Assembly: GCF_011516635.5 (NCBI RefSeq)
Contig: NZ_CP096255.1
Coordinates: 9,745,501-9,809,500 of the forward strand
Source: Bradyrhizobium barranii subsp. apii
GTDB taxonomy: Bacteria; Pseudomonadota; Alphaproteobacteria; Rhizobiales; Xanthobacteraceae
DNA: 64,000 nt
Direction of reading: 5' to 3'
This document shows, one piece after another, positions 34,690 to 43,932 of this stretch. A program made the position numbers and the translations under genes. Each line of letters starts with the position of its first letter. Position 1 is the first letter of the stretch. The notes beneath the pieces are model-generated. The model was given only the letters and a program-made list of their open reading frames with translations. It did not search any database and was not told where the DNA came from.

Positions 34690-35757
34690 CTATTCCGCCG
34701 CCTGCAACACCGGCCCTGCCTTCTTCGGCGCGATCCAGAACGTCTGCGGCCGTTCGAACAGGAAGCGGGCATTGAGCCGCAATGCGACGTACCAGATCGC
34801 GAGCGATCCGATCACGCCGACGATGGTGACGATCAGCGACACCGTGCCGATGTCGGCAATGACGCCGGTGCGCAGCAGCAGCGTTCGTGTCGCCGCCATC
34901 GGCAGGAAGAAGGCGAGGTAGATCACGATCGAATGCTCGCCGCAGAAGCGGAAGAAGTTCAACCATTGTGCGCGGGCGAGCAGCGTGCCCATCGTGATGA
35001 TGGCGCAGGCGCCGGCGAAGCCGAGCACGAGCGAGACGATCTTCCATTCGCCGGCGCCGAGCGCGACGAGGCCCGCATTGACCAGCGCCCAGGTCGCGAG
35101 CGCCGCCAGCGCGAGTGCGGGATGGTTGCGCGCGCGATCGGACAGCGCGAACACGTATGGTGCGAACAGATATCCCGAATAGAAATAGACGAAGCGCGCG
35201 CAGAATTCGTCGATCGCGGTCCAGCCGGTCGAGACCCGCGCCGTCTCCAGCGCGGCAGCGATGAGCCAGATCGCCAGTGGCGGAATACGCCGTGTCAATT
35301 TTGTGACGACGAAGAAGATCGGCAGCAGGTAGATGAACCAGAGCGTGCCGAACGGTTCGACGAAGGATTCCAGATACAGCAGGCCGGCCTCGCGCCAGCT
35401 CGTCTCCGCCGCGAACGCCGGTGCCTTGAAGCCGAACTGGATTGTCACCCAGACGACATAGAAATAGGCGAAATGCACCACCTTGCGGTCGAGATAGGTT
35501 CGCCAGTCCCGATCGATCACCAATGGCAGGAACAGGCCCGAAATCAGGAAGAAGTCCGGCATCCGGAACGGCTTTGCGAAGGCCACGGCGACATGCATGA
35601 AACCGGTCTGGCCGGCCGCGATCTCCACCCCCAGCACCGAGTGCATCATCACGACCATGACGATGCAGATGCCCTTGGCATAGTCGACCCAGTCGACACG
35701 TGCGGGCGAGGGGGCCTTGGAAAGCCCGCTCGCGGCGATTGTGCCTGATAGTGCCAT
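34690..35757 (-). CDS. Acyltransferase family membrane protein (acyltransferase_3)
   Basis: A 355-residue inner-membrane protein with around ten hydrophobic segments. It opens with VDWVDYAKGICIVMVVMMHS, the typical acyltransferase_3/OafA-like start with a conserved His after the first helix. FRMPDFFLISGLFLPL is the second family hallmark, with RDWRTYLDRKV on the cytoplasmic side. Members O-acylate polysaccharides, lipids or osmoregulated glucans. It is transcribed divergently from the UDP-glucose dehydrogenase gene, so a role in surface polysaccharide is plausible but inferred. Confidence 0.88.
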   Translation of the reverse strand: MALSGTIAASGLSKAPSPARVDWVDYAKGICIVMVVMMHSVLGVEIAAGQTGFMHVAVAFAKPFRMPDFFLISGLFLPLVIDRDWRTYLDRKVVHFAYFYVVWVTIQFGFKAPAFAAETSWREAGLLYLESFVEPFGTLWFIYLLPIFFVVTKLTRRIPPLAIWLIAAALETARVSTGWTAIDEFCARFVYFYSGYLFAPYVFALSDRARNHPALALAALATWALVNAGLVALGAGEWKIVSLVLGFAGACAIITMGTLLARAQWLNFFRFCGEHSIVIYLAFFLPMAATRTLLLRTGVIADIGTVSLIVTIVGVIGSLAIWYVALRLNARFLFERPQTFWIAPKKAGPVLQAAE

Positions 35758-35825
35758 GGTGTCCCGTTTCGAGGCGCGGTCCGCCCGGCTCTGTGCGGAC
35801 GTGGCGCAGTGTGAAGCCTTGCGGT

Positions 35826-35931
35826 TTAAGGTCTCTTTACCGGTACAATTCGCGTGCCGGTTTTTGCATCCGGGCTGTTCTCTCCCCTCAGGAAAATGCT
35901 AAACCGCTCGAGTTGGGGTTTCGTTAACCAA
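35826..35931. promoter_or_regulatory. CtrA-like sites upstream of UDP-glucose dehydrogenase
   Basis: TTAA-N7-TTAC (35826-35840) matches the CtrA consensus TTAA-N7-TTAA at seven of eight positions. TTAACCAA (35924-35931) is one base from TTAACCAT. The second is very close to the start codon. These could link polysaccharide synthesis to the cell cycle, but short AT-rich motifs arise by chance, so confidence is low. Confidence 0.3.
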
Positions 35932-35949
35932 GCTGGAACAGGGTTTTTC

Positions 35950-37266
35950 ATGCGCATCGCGATGATCGGAACGGGCTATGTGGGACTGGTGTCCGGAGCC
36001 TGCTTTGCGGATTTCGGTCACGACGTCACCTGCGTCGACAAGGACGAGAAGAAGATCGCGGCGCTTCATCGCGGCGAGATTCCGATCTACGAGCCCGGCC
36101 TCGACGAGCTGGTCGCGACCAATGTGAAGGCCAAGCGGCTCGACTTCACCACCGATTTGTCGAAGCCGGTCGCGGACGCCGATGCCGTCTTCATCGCGGT
36201 CGGCACGCCCTCGCGCCGCGGCGACGGTCACGCCGATCTGTCCTATGTCTACGCCGCCGCGCGCGAGATCGCGCAGTCGCTGTCGGGCTTCACCGTCGTC
36301 GTGACCAAATCCACCGTCCCGGTCGGCACCGGCGACGAGGTCGAGCGCATCATCCGCGAGACCAACCCCGCGGCCGACGTCGTCGTTGCCTCCAACCCCG
36401 AATTCCTGCGCGAGGGCGCGGCGATCCGCGACTTCAAGTACCCCGACCGCGTCGTCGTCGGCACCTCCGACGAGCGCGGCCGCAAGGTGATGGGCGACGT
36501 CTATCGCCCGCTGTCGCTGAACCAGGCCCCGCTGATGTTCACGGCGCGCCGCACCGCCGAGATGATCAAATACGCAGCGAACGCGTTCCTCGCGACCAAG
36601 ATCACCTTCATCAACGAGATCGCCGATCTCTCGGAAAAGGTCGGCGCCGACGTGCAGGAGGTCGCGCGCGGCATCGGCCTCGACAACCGCATCGGCACCA
36701 AGTTCCTGCATGCGGGGCCCGGCTTCGGCGGCTCCTGCTTCCCAAAGGACACCAAGGCGCTGATCAAGATCGCGCAGGACTATGACGTGAGCTTGCGCAT
36801 CGTCGAAGCCGTGCTGGCCGTCAACGAGAACCGCAAGCGCGCGATGGCGCGCAAGGTCAGCCAGGCGCTCGGCGGTAGCTTGCGCGGCAAGACCATCGCC
36901 GTGCTCGGCCTCACCTTCAAGCCCGACACCGACGACATGCGCGATGCGCCGTCGATCCCGCTCGTCACCGGCCTGATCGACATGGGCGCGACGGTCAAGG
37001 CCTTCGATCCCGTCGGCATGGAGCAGGCCAAGGGCGAGCTGCCGAACATCACCTATTGCGAGGACGCCTATTCCTGCGCGCAAGGCGCCGATGCGCTCGT
37101 CATCGTCACCGAATGGGTGCAGTTCCGCGCGCTCGATCTCCACCGGCTGAAGGCGGCCATGACCCAGCCCGTCGTCGTCGATCTCCGCAACATCTACCCG
37201 CCCGAAGAGATGCAAGCCGCCGGCTTCACCTACGAGAGCATCGGGCGTCCGCCGGTGCAGGGCTGA
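35950..37266 (+). CDS. UDP-glucose 6-dehydrogenase
   Basis: Oxidises UDP-glucose to UDP-glucuronate in two NAD-dependent steps, supplying exopolysaccharide and capsule precursors. The 438-residue protein has the NAD-binding motif IAMIGTGYVGLVSGACFADF. Its catalytic cysteine lies in GPGFGGSCFPKDTKALI near residue 260, and GLTFKPDTDDMRDAPSI belongs to the C-terminal UDP-binding domain. ATG 35950 was chosen over an in-frame ATG at 35854 because conserved sequence begins there and AGGG precedes it. It is divergent from an acyltransferase gene. Confidence 0.95.
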   Translation: MRIAMIGTGYVGLVSGACFADFGHDVTCVDKDEKKIAALHRGEIPIYEPGLDELVATNVKAKRLDFTTDLSKPVADADAVFIAVGTPSRRGDGHADLSYVYAAAREIAQSLSGFTVVVTKSTVPVGTGDEVERIIRETNPAADVVVASNPEFLREGAAIRDFKYPDRVVVGTSDERGRKVMGDVYRPLSLNQAPLMFTARRTAEMIKYAANAFLATKITFINEIADLSEKVGADVQEVARGIGLDNRIGTKFLHAGPGFGGSCFPKDTKALIKIAQDYDVSLRIVEAVLAVNENRKRAMARKVSQALGGSLRGKTIAVLGLTFKPDTDDMRDAPSIPLVTGLIDMGATVKAFDPVGMEQAKGELPNITYCEDAYSCAQGADALVIVTEWVQFRALDLHRLKAAMTQPVVVDLRNIYPPEEMQAAGFTYESIGRPPVQG

Positions 37267-37289
37267 CGGTCCATTGCCGCAACGATTTC

Positions 37290-37369
37290 GTCATGGCCGG
37301 GCTTGTCCCGGCCATCCACGTCTGTTTCTAGTCGAAGACGTGGATGCCCGGCACAAGGCCGGGCATGAC
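37290..37369. repeat. MAGLVPAIHV-type inverted repeat
   Basis: GTCATGGCCGGGCTTGTCCC with GGCCATCCACG is mirrored by CGTGGATGCCCGGCACAAGG with CCGGGCATGAC. It lies between the UDP-glucose dehydrogenase stop and the hrpB start. The hrpB frame cannot extend into it because of an in-frame TAG. Confidence 0.9.
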
Positions 37370-37382
37370 GAATGGATAGGCC

Positions 37383-39860
37383 TTGCCCCGCAGCTTCGAC
37401 ACGCCCCTCCCGATCGATGCCGTGCTCGACGATCTCTCGCGCACGCTGGAGGCGCATAACGCCGCCGTGCTGGTGGCGCCGCCCGGCGCAGGCAAGACCA
37501 CGCGCGTGCCGCTGGCGCTGCTGGATGCGCCCTGGGCCGCGGGCAAGAGGATCATCGTGCTGGAGCCGCGGCGTATCGCTGCGCGGGCGAGTGCCGAGCG
37601 CATGGCCAAGTCGCTTGGCGAGCGGGCCGGCGAAACCGTCGGCTACCGCGTCCGCTTCGGCTCTAAGATCTCGCGCACCACGCGCATCGAGGTGGTGACC
37701 GAGGGGATCTTCACCCGCCAGATCCTCGACGATCCCGAGCTCTCCGGCATCGCGGCTGTCCTGTTCGACGAATTCCACGAGCGCTCGCTCGATGCCGACA
37801 TGGGCCTCGCGCTGGCGCGCGACGCGCAAACCGGCCTGCGCGAGGATCTGCGCATCCTCGTGATGTCGGCAACGCTCGACGGCGCGCGCGTGGCAAAGCT
37901 GCTCGGGGAAGCGCCCGTTGTCGAGAGCGAGGGCCGCGCCTTTCCGGTCGAGACGCGCTATCTCGGCCGCAAGGCGGATGCGCCGGTCGAGCGGCAGATG
38001 GCGGATGCGATCGCGTCCGCGCTACGCGCCGACAGCGGCTCGGTGCTGGCGTTCCTGCCGGGCGCGGCCGAAATCCGCCGCACCCAGAATTTCCTCAGTG
38101 AGCGCGTCCAGGATGCCTCCATCGAGATCGTGCCGCTGTTCGGCGCGCTCGACGCTGCCGTGCAGGACCGCGCGATCGCGCCCGCGCCGAAGGGCTCGCG
38201 CAAGGTGGTGCTGGCGACCTCGATCGCCGAGACCTCGCTCACCATCGAGGGCGTGCGCATCGTGGTCGATTCCGGCCTCGCCCGCGTGCCGCGCTACGAG
38301 CCCGACATCGGGCTGACGCGGCTCGAGACCGTGCGCGCCGCGCGTGCGGCGGTGGACCAGCGCCGCGGCCGCGCCGGCCGCACCGAGCCCGGCGTCTGCT
38401 ACCGGCTCTGGGACGAGCCGCAGACGGCCTCGCTCGCGCCCTACACCCAGCCGGAGATCCTCAGCGCCGACCTCTCCTCGCTGGTGCTCGACCTCGCGCA
38501 ATGGGGCGTCGCCGATCCGTCGGCGCTGTCATTCCTCGATCCGCCGCCGCTGCCGGCCTGGAAAGAGGCGAAAAGCCTTCTCTCCGAGCTCAACGCGCTC
38601 GATGGCGACGGCCGCATCACCGCCGAAGGCAAAAGCCTGCGTGCGCTGGCGCTGCCGCCGCGACTGGCGCGCATGATCGTGGACTCGCATCGCGTGGGCA
38701 GCGGTGAAGTCGCCGCCGAGATCGCGGCCATCATCACCGAGCGCGGGCTCGGCGGCGACAGCGTCGATCTCGAGTACCGGCGCGATCAGTTCCGCCGCGA
38801 TCGCTCGCCGCGCGCCGCGAGCGCGCGCGATCTCGCGCGGCGCTGGGCTTCGCAGGTGGCGGCGTCGGAGACGGCCGCAACCGGACAAGATGATCTCTCG
38901 ACCGGCCTGATGCTCGCCTACGCCTTCCCGGACCGTGTCGCGCGCAATCGCGGCAATGGCACCTTCGTGCTCGCCAATGGTCGCGGCGCCGCGGTGGAGC
39001 AGACCTCGTCGCTCGCCCGCGCGCCCTACATCGCGATCGGCGAGATGACGGGCACGGCGGCGAGCGGCCGCGTTCTGCTGGCAGCGCCGATCGGCGAGGA
39101 CGACATCGAGCGGCATTTTGCCGAGCATATCGAGACCGTCGACGAGATCTCCTTCGATCGTGGCGCGATGGCGCTGCGCGCGCGGCGCAAGCGCGCGCTG
39201 CATGCGATCACGCTGTCTGAGGCAACACTCGCGGTGTCGCCTTCGGAGGAGACCGCGCGCATCTTCGCCGATGGGCTGATTGCCGCAGGTCTCGACCGGT
39301 TGCCCTGGTCGAAGGCCGCAAAGCAGTGGCGCGACCGCGTGATGTTTCTGCGCAAGGCCGAGGGCGACAGCTGGCCCGATTTGTCCGACGACGGACTGAT
39401 CGCGCGGCGCGACGACTGGCTGGTGCCGGCGCTCTACGACAAGATCGCGCTGAAGGACATCTCGGCCGGCGATCTCTCCGACGCGCTGATGGCGCTGTTG
39501 CCCTGGGAGATGCGCGCAAGGCTCGATCGCGAGGCGCCGACGCATTTCGAGGCGCCGACCGGCAGCGTGCTCGCGATCGACTACGAGGCCGAGCAGGGGC
39601 CGACCATTGCGGTGCGACTCCAGGAATTGTTCGGGCTCAACACCCATCCGTCGATCGCCGCCGGCAAGGTGCCGCTGGTGCTGGAATTGCTGTCGCCGGC
39701 GCAGCGCCCGGTGCAGGTGACGCGCGATCTCCCCGGTTTCTGGCGCGGCAGCTACGCCGCGGTGCGCTCCGACCTGCGCGGCCGCTACCCGCGCCATCCC
39801 TGGCCGGAGGATCCGGCGAGTGCGCTGCCGACACGGCGGGTCAAGCCGCGCGGGACCTGA
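37383..39860 (+). CDS. hrpB: ATP-dependent helicase HrpB
   Basis: An 825-residue DEAH-family helicase. Walker A is VLVAPPGAGKTTRVPLALL, and the DExH motif reads VLFDEFHERSLDADMGLAL. Motif III is MSATLDGARV, motif V is ATSIAETSLTIEGV, and motif VI is QRRGRAGRTEPGVCYRLW. The C-terminal HrpB-specific domain extends to the end (PRHPWPEDPASALPTRRVKP). Its cellular role is poorly defined. The start is TTG 37383: upstream ATG codons are out of frame or blocked by a stop. The AUAGG-like sequence before it is a weak ribosome binding site. Confidence 0.94.
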   Translation: MPRSFDTPLPIDAVLDDLSRTLEAHNAAVLVAPPGAGKTTRVPLALLDAPWAAGKRIIVLEPRRIAARASAERMAKSLGERAGETVGYRVRFGSKISRTTRIEVVTEGIFTRQILDDPELSGIAAVLFDEFHERSLDADMGLALARDAQTGLREDLRILVMSATLDGARVAKLLGEAPVVESEGRAFPVETRYLGRKADAPVERQMADAIASALRADSGSVLAFLPGAAEIRRTQNFLSERVQDASIEIVPLFGALDAAVQDRAIAPAPKGSRKVVLATSIAETSLTIEGVRIVVDSGLARVPRYEPDIGLTRLETVRAARAAVDQRRGRAGRTEPGVCYRLWDEPQTASLAPYTQPEILSADLSSLVLDLAQWGVADPSALSFLDPPPLPAWKEAKSLLSELNALDGDGRITAEGKSLRALALPPRLARMIVDSHRVGSGEVAAEIAAIITERGLGGDSVDLEYRRDQFRRDRSPRAASARDLARRWASQVAASETAATGQDDLSTGLMLAYAFPDRVARNRGNGTFVLANGRGAAVEQTSSLARAPYIAIGEMTGTAASGRVLLAAPIGEDDIERHFAEHIETVDEISFDRGAMALRARRKRALHAITLSEATLAVSPSEETARIFADGLIAAGLDRLPWSKAAKQWRDRVMFLRKAEGDSWPDLSDDGLIARRDDWLVPALYDKIALKDISAGDLSDALMALLPWEMRARLDREAPTHFEAPTGSVLAIDYEAEQGPTIAVRLQELFGLNTHPSIAAGKVPLVLELLSPAQRPVQVTRDLPGFWRGSYAAVRSDLRGRYPRHPWPEDPASALPTRRVKPRGT

Positions 39861-39989
39861 GAAGCCACGAAGGCACATTAACCCTCCGCTCATCCTTTTC
39901 GTCAAAATAGCGACGCTCTGACCGCAGCGTCGCTCGCGGCCAGACGTGGCGCGTGGTGAAATCGAGCTTTCCGGCTCGGAAGTGGTGTG

Positions 39990-40502
39990 ATGCGTAACAT
40001 AATGATCCTCGCGGCCATCATGATCGGCCTCGGCACGTTCATGGCGCAGATGGCGGACAGGATGAGTTCCGCCTCCGCGACGTCAACGCCGCGCACGACG
40101 ATCGCGGTTGCTGCGACGGCGCCGGCCGGTGGGCGCAGCCTCGCCATCTCCCGCGATGGCCGTGGCCATTTTCAGGCCGAAGGCCGCATCGACGGCCAAC
40201 GGATCGGCTTCATGATCGACACCGGCGCCTCCGTGGTCGCGCTGAACGAGAGCTCGGCCGCCCGCTTTGGCCTCCGTCCCTCGCGCGGCGAGTACAACGC
40301 CGCCGTCTCGACCGCCAACGGCACCATCAAGGCGGCGCGCACGCGCATCGCCATGCTCGAGGTCGGCGGCCTCGTCGTGCGCGACGTCGACGCCATGGTG
40401 CTGCCGGATGAGGCTCTGTCGGAGAACCTGCTCGGCCTCTCCTTCCTGTCCCGCCTGAAGCGCTTCGAATACGCCAACGGCCAGATGGTGCTGGAGCAGT
40501 AA
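39990..40502 (+). CDS. TIGR02281-type clan AA aspartic protease
   Basis: A 170-residue retropepsin-like protein with an N-terminal membrane anchor (IMILAAIMIGLGTFMAQM). The single active-site motif is FMIDTGASVVALNE (DTGAS), as expected for a homodimeric clan AA protease. The conserved hydrophobic-hydrophobic-Gly segment is ENLLGLSFLSRL. ATG 39990 was chosen over GTG 39987 because GGAAG is better spaced to it. Substrates are unknown; the protease domain faces the periplasm if the anchor has the usual orientation. Confidence 0.9.
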   Translation: MRNIMILAAIMIGLGTFMAQMADRMSSASATSTPRTTIAVAATAPAGGRSLAISRDGRGHFQAEGRIDGQRIGFMIDTGASVVALNESSAARFGLRPSRGEYNAAVSTANGTIKAARTRIAMLEVGGLVVRDVDAMVLPDEALSENLLGLSFLSRLKRFEYANGQMVLEQ

Positions 40503-40711
40503 GCCGCCTCAAAGGCGCTCACAGCGCCGACGAACGGTCGTTCGCGCGGATTTTTTCAGGACGGCATTGGCGGAAGTCTCGCGCCGGGCCGCGTTTTCCC
40601 GTTACCAAACTGCCGCAATTATAAGCCATAAGCTGCCATTCCCGCCTTCCGCTGCGGCCCGGCATTCGCTAAGGCTGCATCAATTCCCGCCATTTTCACG
40701 AGACCGTCTCA

Positions 40712-42211
40712 ATGTTCCCCAAGCCGAAATCCGTCTTGTTGCCCAACACCTATGCCTTCGAATCCGAGCCGATGGTGAAGGCCACGGGTTTTCGCGAATA
40801 CGACGCGCGCTGGTTGTTCCAGAAGGAAATCAACCTGATGGGGATCCAGGCGCTCGGCATGGGGCTGGGCGCGCTGATTGCGGAGCTCGGCGTCAAGCAG
40901 GAGATCGTCACCGGCCATGATTTCCGCGGCTATTCGGCCTCGATCAAATATGCGCTGATTTCCGGCCTGATGGCTGCGGGCTGCAAGGTGCACGACATCG
41001 GGCTCGCGGTAACGCCGATGGCCTATTTCGCGCAGTTCGACCTCGACGTGCCCTGCTGCGCCATGGTCACGGCCTCGCACAACGACAATGGCTGGACCGG
41101 CGTGAAGATGGGCGCCAACCGCCCGCTGACCTTCGGCCCCGACGAGATGACGCGGCTGAAGGAGATCGTGCTCAACGCCGAATTCAAGAACAAGGCCGGC
41201 GGCTCCTACCAGTTCCACGAGAATTATCCGGCGCGCTACATCGCCGATCTCACCGGCCGTCCGAAGCTGACCCGCAAGCTCAAGGTCGTCGCCGCCTGCG
41301 GCAACGGCACCGCCGGCGCGTTCGCGCCGCAGGTGCTGGAGGCGATCGGCTGCGAGGTGATCCCGCTCGACACCGAGCTCGACCACACCTTCCCGAAATA
41401 CAATCCGAACCCGGAAGACATGGAAATGCTGCACGCGATCCGCGACGCGGTGCTGCATCACAAGGCCGATGTCGGTCTCGGCTTCGACGGTGACGGCGAT
41501 CGCTGCGGTGTCGTCGACAACACCGGCGAGGAAATCTTCGCCGACAAGGTCGGCGTGATGCTGGCCCGCGACATGTCGGCGATCCACAAGGACGCGCATT
41601 TCATCGTCGATGTGAAGTCGACCGGCCTGTTCGTCACCGATCCCGTGCTGCAGAAGCAGGGCGCCAAGGTCACCTATTGGAAGACCGGCCATTCCTACAT
41701 GAAGCGCCGCACCAACGAGACGGGTGCGCTCGCCGGATTCGAAAAGTCCGGCCATTTCTTCTTCAACAAGCCGTATGGCCGCGGCTATGACGACGGCCTG
41801 GTGTCGGCGATCGCGATCTGCGACATGCTCGACCGCGCGCCCGGCAAGTCGATGGCCGACCTCAAGGACTCGCTGCCAAAGACCTGGTCATCGCCGACCA
41901 TGTCGCCGCATTGCGCCGACGAGGTCAAATACGGCGTCATCGACGCCGTGGTGAAGCATTTTGAGGGCTTGCACGCGAAGGGCGCCAAGATTGGTGGCCA
42001 GGCGATCCGCGATCTCGTCACCGTCAACGGCGTGCGCGTCACGGTCGAGGACGGAAGCTGGGGCCTGGTGCGCGCCTCTTCCAACAAGCCCGAGCTCGTG
42101 GTCGTGGTCGAGAGCCCGGTCTCCGAGCAGCGCATGCACGACATGTTCGAGATGGTGAACAGCGTGCTCCGCACGCATCCCGAAGTCGGCGCGTACAATC
42201 AGACGATTTGA
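40712..42211 (+). CDS. Phosphomannomutase/phosphoglucomutase (AlgC/ManB-like)
   Basis: A 499-residue alpha-D-phosphohexomutase. The phosphoserine loop reads MVTASHNDNGWTGVKMG, with Ser as the phosphate carrier. The metal-binding loop is GFDGDGDRCGVVDN, the sugar-binding loop lies in GFEKSGHFFFN, and the C-terminal phosphate-binding domain ends with SSNKPELVVVVESP. It interconverts hexose 1- and 6-phosphates for polysaccharide and nucleotide-sugar synthesis, consistent with the UDP-glucose dehydrogenase gene upstream. The divergence between ManB and Pgm substrates cannot be settled by reading. Confidence 0.92.
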   Translation: MFPKPKSVLLPNTYAFESEPMVKATGFREYDARWLFQKEINLMGIQALGMGLGALIAELGVKQEIVTGHDFRGYSASIKYALISGLMAAGCKVHDIGLAVTPMAYFAQFDLDVPCCAMVTASHNDNGWTGVKMGANRPLTFGPDEMTRLKEIVLNAEFKNKAGGSYQFHENYPARYIADLTGRPKLTRKLKVVAACGNGTAGAFAPQVLEAIGCEVIPLDTELDHTFPKYNPNPEDMEMLHAIRDAVLHHKADVGLGFDGDGDRCGVVDNTGEEIFADKVGVMLARDMSAIHKDAHFIVDVKSTGLFVTDPVLQKQGAKVTYWKTGHSYMKRRTNETGALAGFEKSGHFFFNKPYGRGYDDGLVSAIAICDMLDRAPGKSMADLKDSLPKTWSSPTMSPHCADEVKYGVIDAVVKHFEGLHAKGAKIGGQAIRDLVTVNGVRVTVEDGSWGLVRASSNKPELVVVVESPVSEQRMHDMFEMVNSVLRTHPEVGAYNQTI

Positions 42212-42249
42212 GGGGCATCAGGGAGCACAACCCGCGCCGCAAATCTCCG

Positions 42250-42357
42250 CTGTCATGCCCCGGCTTGACCGGGGCATCCAGTACGCCGCAGCTTCTCCGT
42301 ATCCAATCGCCGCCTCTGGAATACTGGATCGCCCGGTCAAGGCCGGGCGATGACAGC
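42250..42357. repeat. Inverted repeat, TGTCATGCCCCGGCTTGACC family
   Basis: GCTGTCATGCCCCGGCTTGA, then GGGGCATCCAGTACGCC, is mirrored by GGAATACTGGATCGCCCGG and AGGCCGGGCGATGACAGC. It separates the convergent phosphohexomutase and Lrp-type genes. Confidence 0.9.
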
Positions 42358-42388
42358 TTCCTTGTGGTGAGACCTGAGAACTAAGCCT

Positions 42389-42898
42389 CTAAGCCGCCAC
42401 CACCGCCGGGATCGGTAGCGCGGTGACCGACTTGATCTTCTCCATCGCAAAGCGCGAGGTGACGTTCTTCAGCGGCACGGCGCTGATGAGCTTCTTGTAG
42501 AACACGTCATAGGCCTGCATGTCGGCGACCACGACGCGCAGCATGTAGTCGACGTCGCCGGCCATGCGGTAAAACTCCATCACCTCGGGCATGGCGCTCA
42601 CGGCTTCGGCGAATTTTTTGAGCCAGGCATCGGAATGGTCGGAGCTTTCCACCGAGACGAACACGGAGATGCCGAGACCGATCTTGTTCTGGTCGACCAG
42701 CGCCACCCGCTTCAGGATCACGCCGTCGGCCTCGAGGCGCTGGATGCGCTTCCAGCAGGGGGTGGAAGAAAGCCCGACCCGGTCGCCGATCTCGGCGACG
42801 GACAGGGAGGCATCGTCCTGGAGCACCATCAGGATCTTGCGGTCGATCGCGTCGAGGCGGCGGCTGGTCTCGGGGAGTTGCACAGCGAGGTCAGTCAT
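42389..42898 (-). CDS. Lrp/AsnC family transcriptional regulator
   Basis: A 169-residue leucine-responsive-type regulator. The N-terminal winged HTH is visible as LDAIDRKILMVLQDDASLSV, then VGLSSTPCWKRIQRLEADGV. The C-terminal RAM ligand-binding domain includes GDVDYMLRVVVADMQAYDVF. ATG 42898 was chosen because the HTH starts there and the upstream extension to 43060 is unrelated. The ribosome binding site before it is weak. A divergent partner gene is not present: the PfkB gene upstream is on the same strand. The amino acid sensed is unknown. Confidence 0.92.
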   Translation of the reverse strand: MTDLAVQLPETSRRLDAIDRKILMVLQDDASLSVAEIGDRVGLSSTPCWKRIQRLEADGVILKRVALVDQNKIGLGISVFVSVESSDHSDAWLKKFAEAVSAMPEVMEFYRMAGDVDYMLRVVVADMQAYDVFYKKLISAVPLKNVTSRFAMEKIKSVTALPIPAVVAA

Positions 42899-42995
42899 TT
42901 GAAGAACTTTGTTCCATTTCAGGGGCTGATTTCCACGATATAGAGAAAATCTTTCCACGGCAAGCCTATAATCTCGGCGTAACAGTGGAACTTCT

Positions 42996-43919
42996 CTAGA
43001 GCCGGCCTCGTAAAAGCTCTTCAACTTCAACACGTTGTGCGGCAGCCATGCCGCCACCATGGCGGGTGCATTTCAGCGCTGCGGCGGCCGCGGCGAATCG
43101 CAGCGCCTCGCGCGCCTCCTCGCCCTCGGCGAGGCGAAGCGTGAAGGCGCCATGGAAGACGTCGCCGGCCCCGAGCGTATCGACCGCCTGAACCGGGAAG
43201 GCCGGGGTCTCCTCCAGTTCGCCCGCCTCGTTCAGCCAGATCGTGCCACGCGGGCCGCGCGTGGCGGCGAGAAAGGCCGGCGTCAGCTTTGCCAGGTGCT
43301 TCAACGCGCCGCCGTCGTCGGCGACACCGGCCGTCTCCTGCACCTGGTCGCTGGCGAACAGCAGGTGCGAGGCGGCCGTGAGCAGGCCGTCCTGCAACGA
43401 CATCGCGCGATCGACGCCGACGATGATGGGAATGCCGCGCCGGCGCGCCTCGGCGCAGAGATCGATACAAAGGGCGCCGCAGCGGCTCTCGACGAGGACC
43501 GCCCGGCAATCGGCGAGCAGCGCGTCACCGTCCGGCAGCTTCACGCTCCACAGGCCGGGATCGCGATAGATCGTCAGCGTCCGCTCGCCCGAGGGCTCGA
43601 TCAGGATCGCGGAGACCGGCGTGGTCAGGCCGGGCATGCGCGCGACGTGCGTCGTGTCGATGCCTTCACTGGCCATCTGTTCGAGAATGAAGCCGCTCGA
43701 CGCTTCCCGTGCATCGCCCATCGGTCCTGCGAAGGAGACCCGGCCACCGAGCCGCGCGATGGCGATCGCAGCATTGAGCGCGTTGCCGCCGCAGATCTCG
43801 GCGAGATGCGTGGCGTTGGCCTTGCTGCCGCGCGCGGGCACGGCCTCGACGCGAAAGGTGAGGTCGCGCACGGGAATGCCGATGCAGAGGATGCGCGGCG
43901 CGGTCCCTGATGTGGCCAC
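42996..43919 (-). CDS. PfkB-family carbohydrate kinase
   Basis: A 307-residue ribokinase-fold kinase. The N-terminal region has ILCIGIPVRDLTFRVEAVPA and the sugar-binding GGNALNAAIAIARLGGRVSF. The C-terminal signature AVDTLGAGDVFHGAFTL has the catalytic Asp and anion hole GAGD. Substrates of this family include ribose, fructose, 2-keto-3-deoxygluconate and nucleosides, and nothing here discriminates. It ends 97 bp upstream of the Lrp gene and begins 13 bp after the nudC stop, so it is likely part of a HIT-nudC-kinase run. Confidence 0.9.
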   Translation of the reverse strand: MATSGTAPRILCIGIPVRDLTFRVEAVPARGSKANATHLAEICGGNALNAAIAIARLGGRVSFAGPMGDAREASSGFILEQMASEGIDTTHVARMPGLTTPVSAILIEPSGERTLTIYRDPGLWSVKLPDGDALLADCRAVLVESRCGALCIDLCAEARRRGIPIIVGVDRAMSLQDGLLTAASHLLFASDQVQETAGVADDGGALKHLAKLTPAFLAATRGPRGTIWLNEAGELEETPAFPVQAVDTLGAGDVFHGAFTLRLAEGEEAREALRFAAAAAALKCTRHGGGMAAAQRVEVEELLRGRL

Positions 43920-43932
43920 CGGCGGCCCCAGC

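Noticed and set aside
39861..39989. A TTAACC-type motif before the aspartic protease as a CtrA site
   Set aside because: Only one half-site is present, with no paired TTAA at N7 spacing, so it was not listed.
42899..43060. Longer version of the Lrp-type regulator starting at 43060
   Set aside because: The extra 54 residues overlap the end of the PfkB kinase gene and are unrelated to Lrp proteins.
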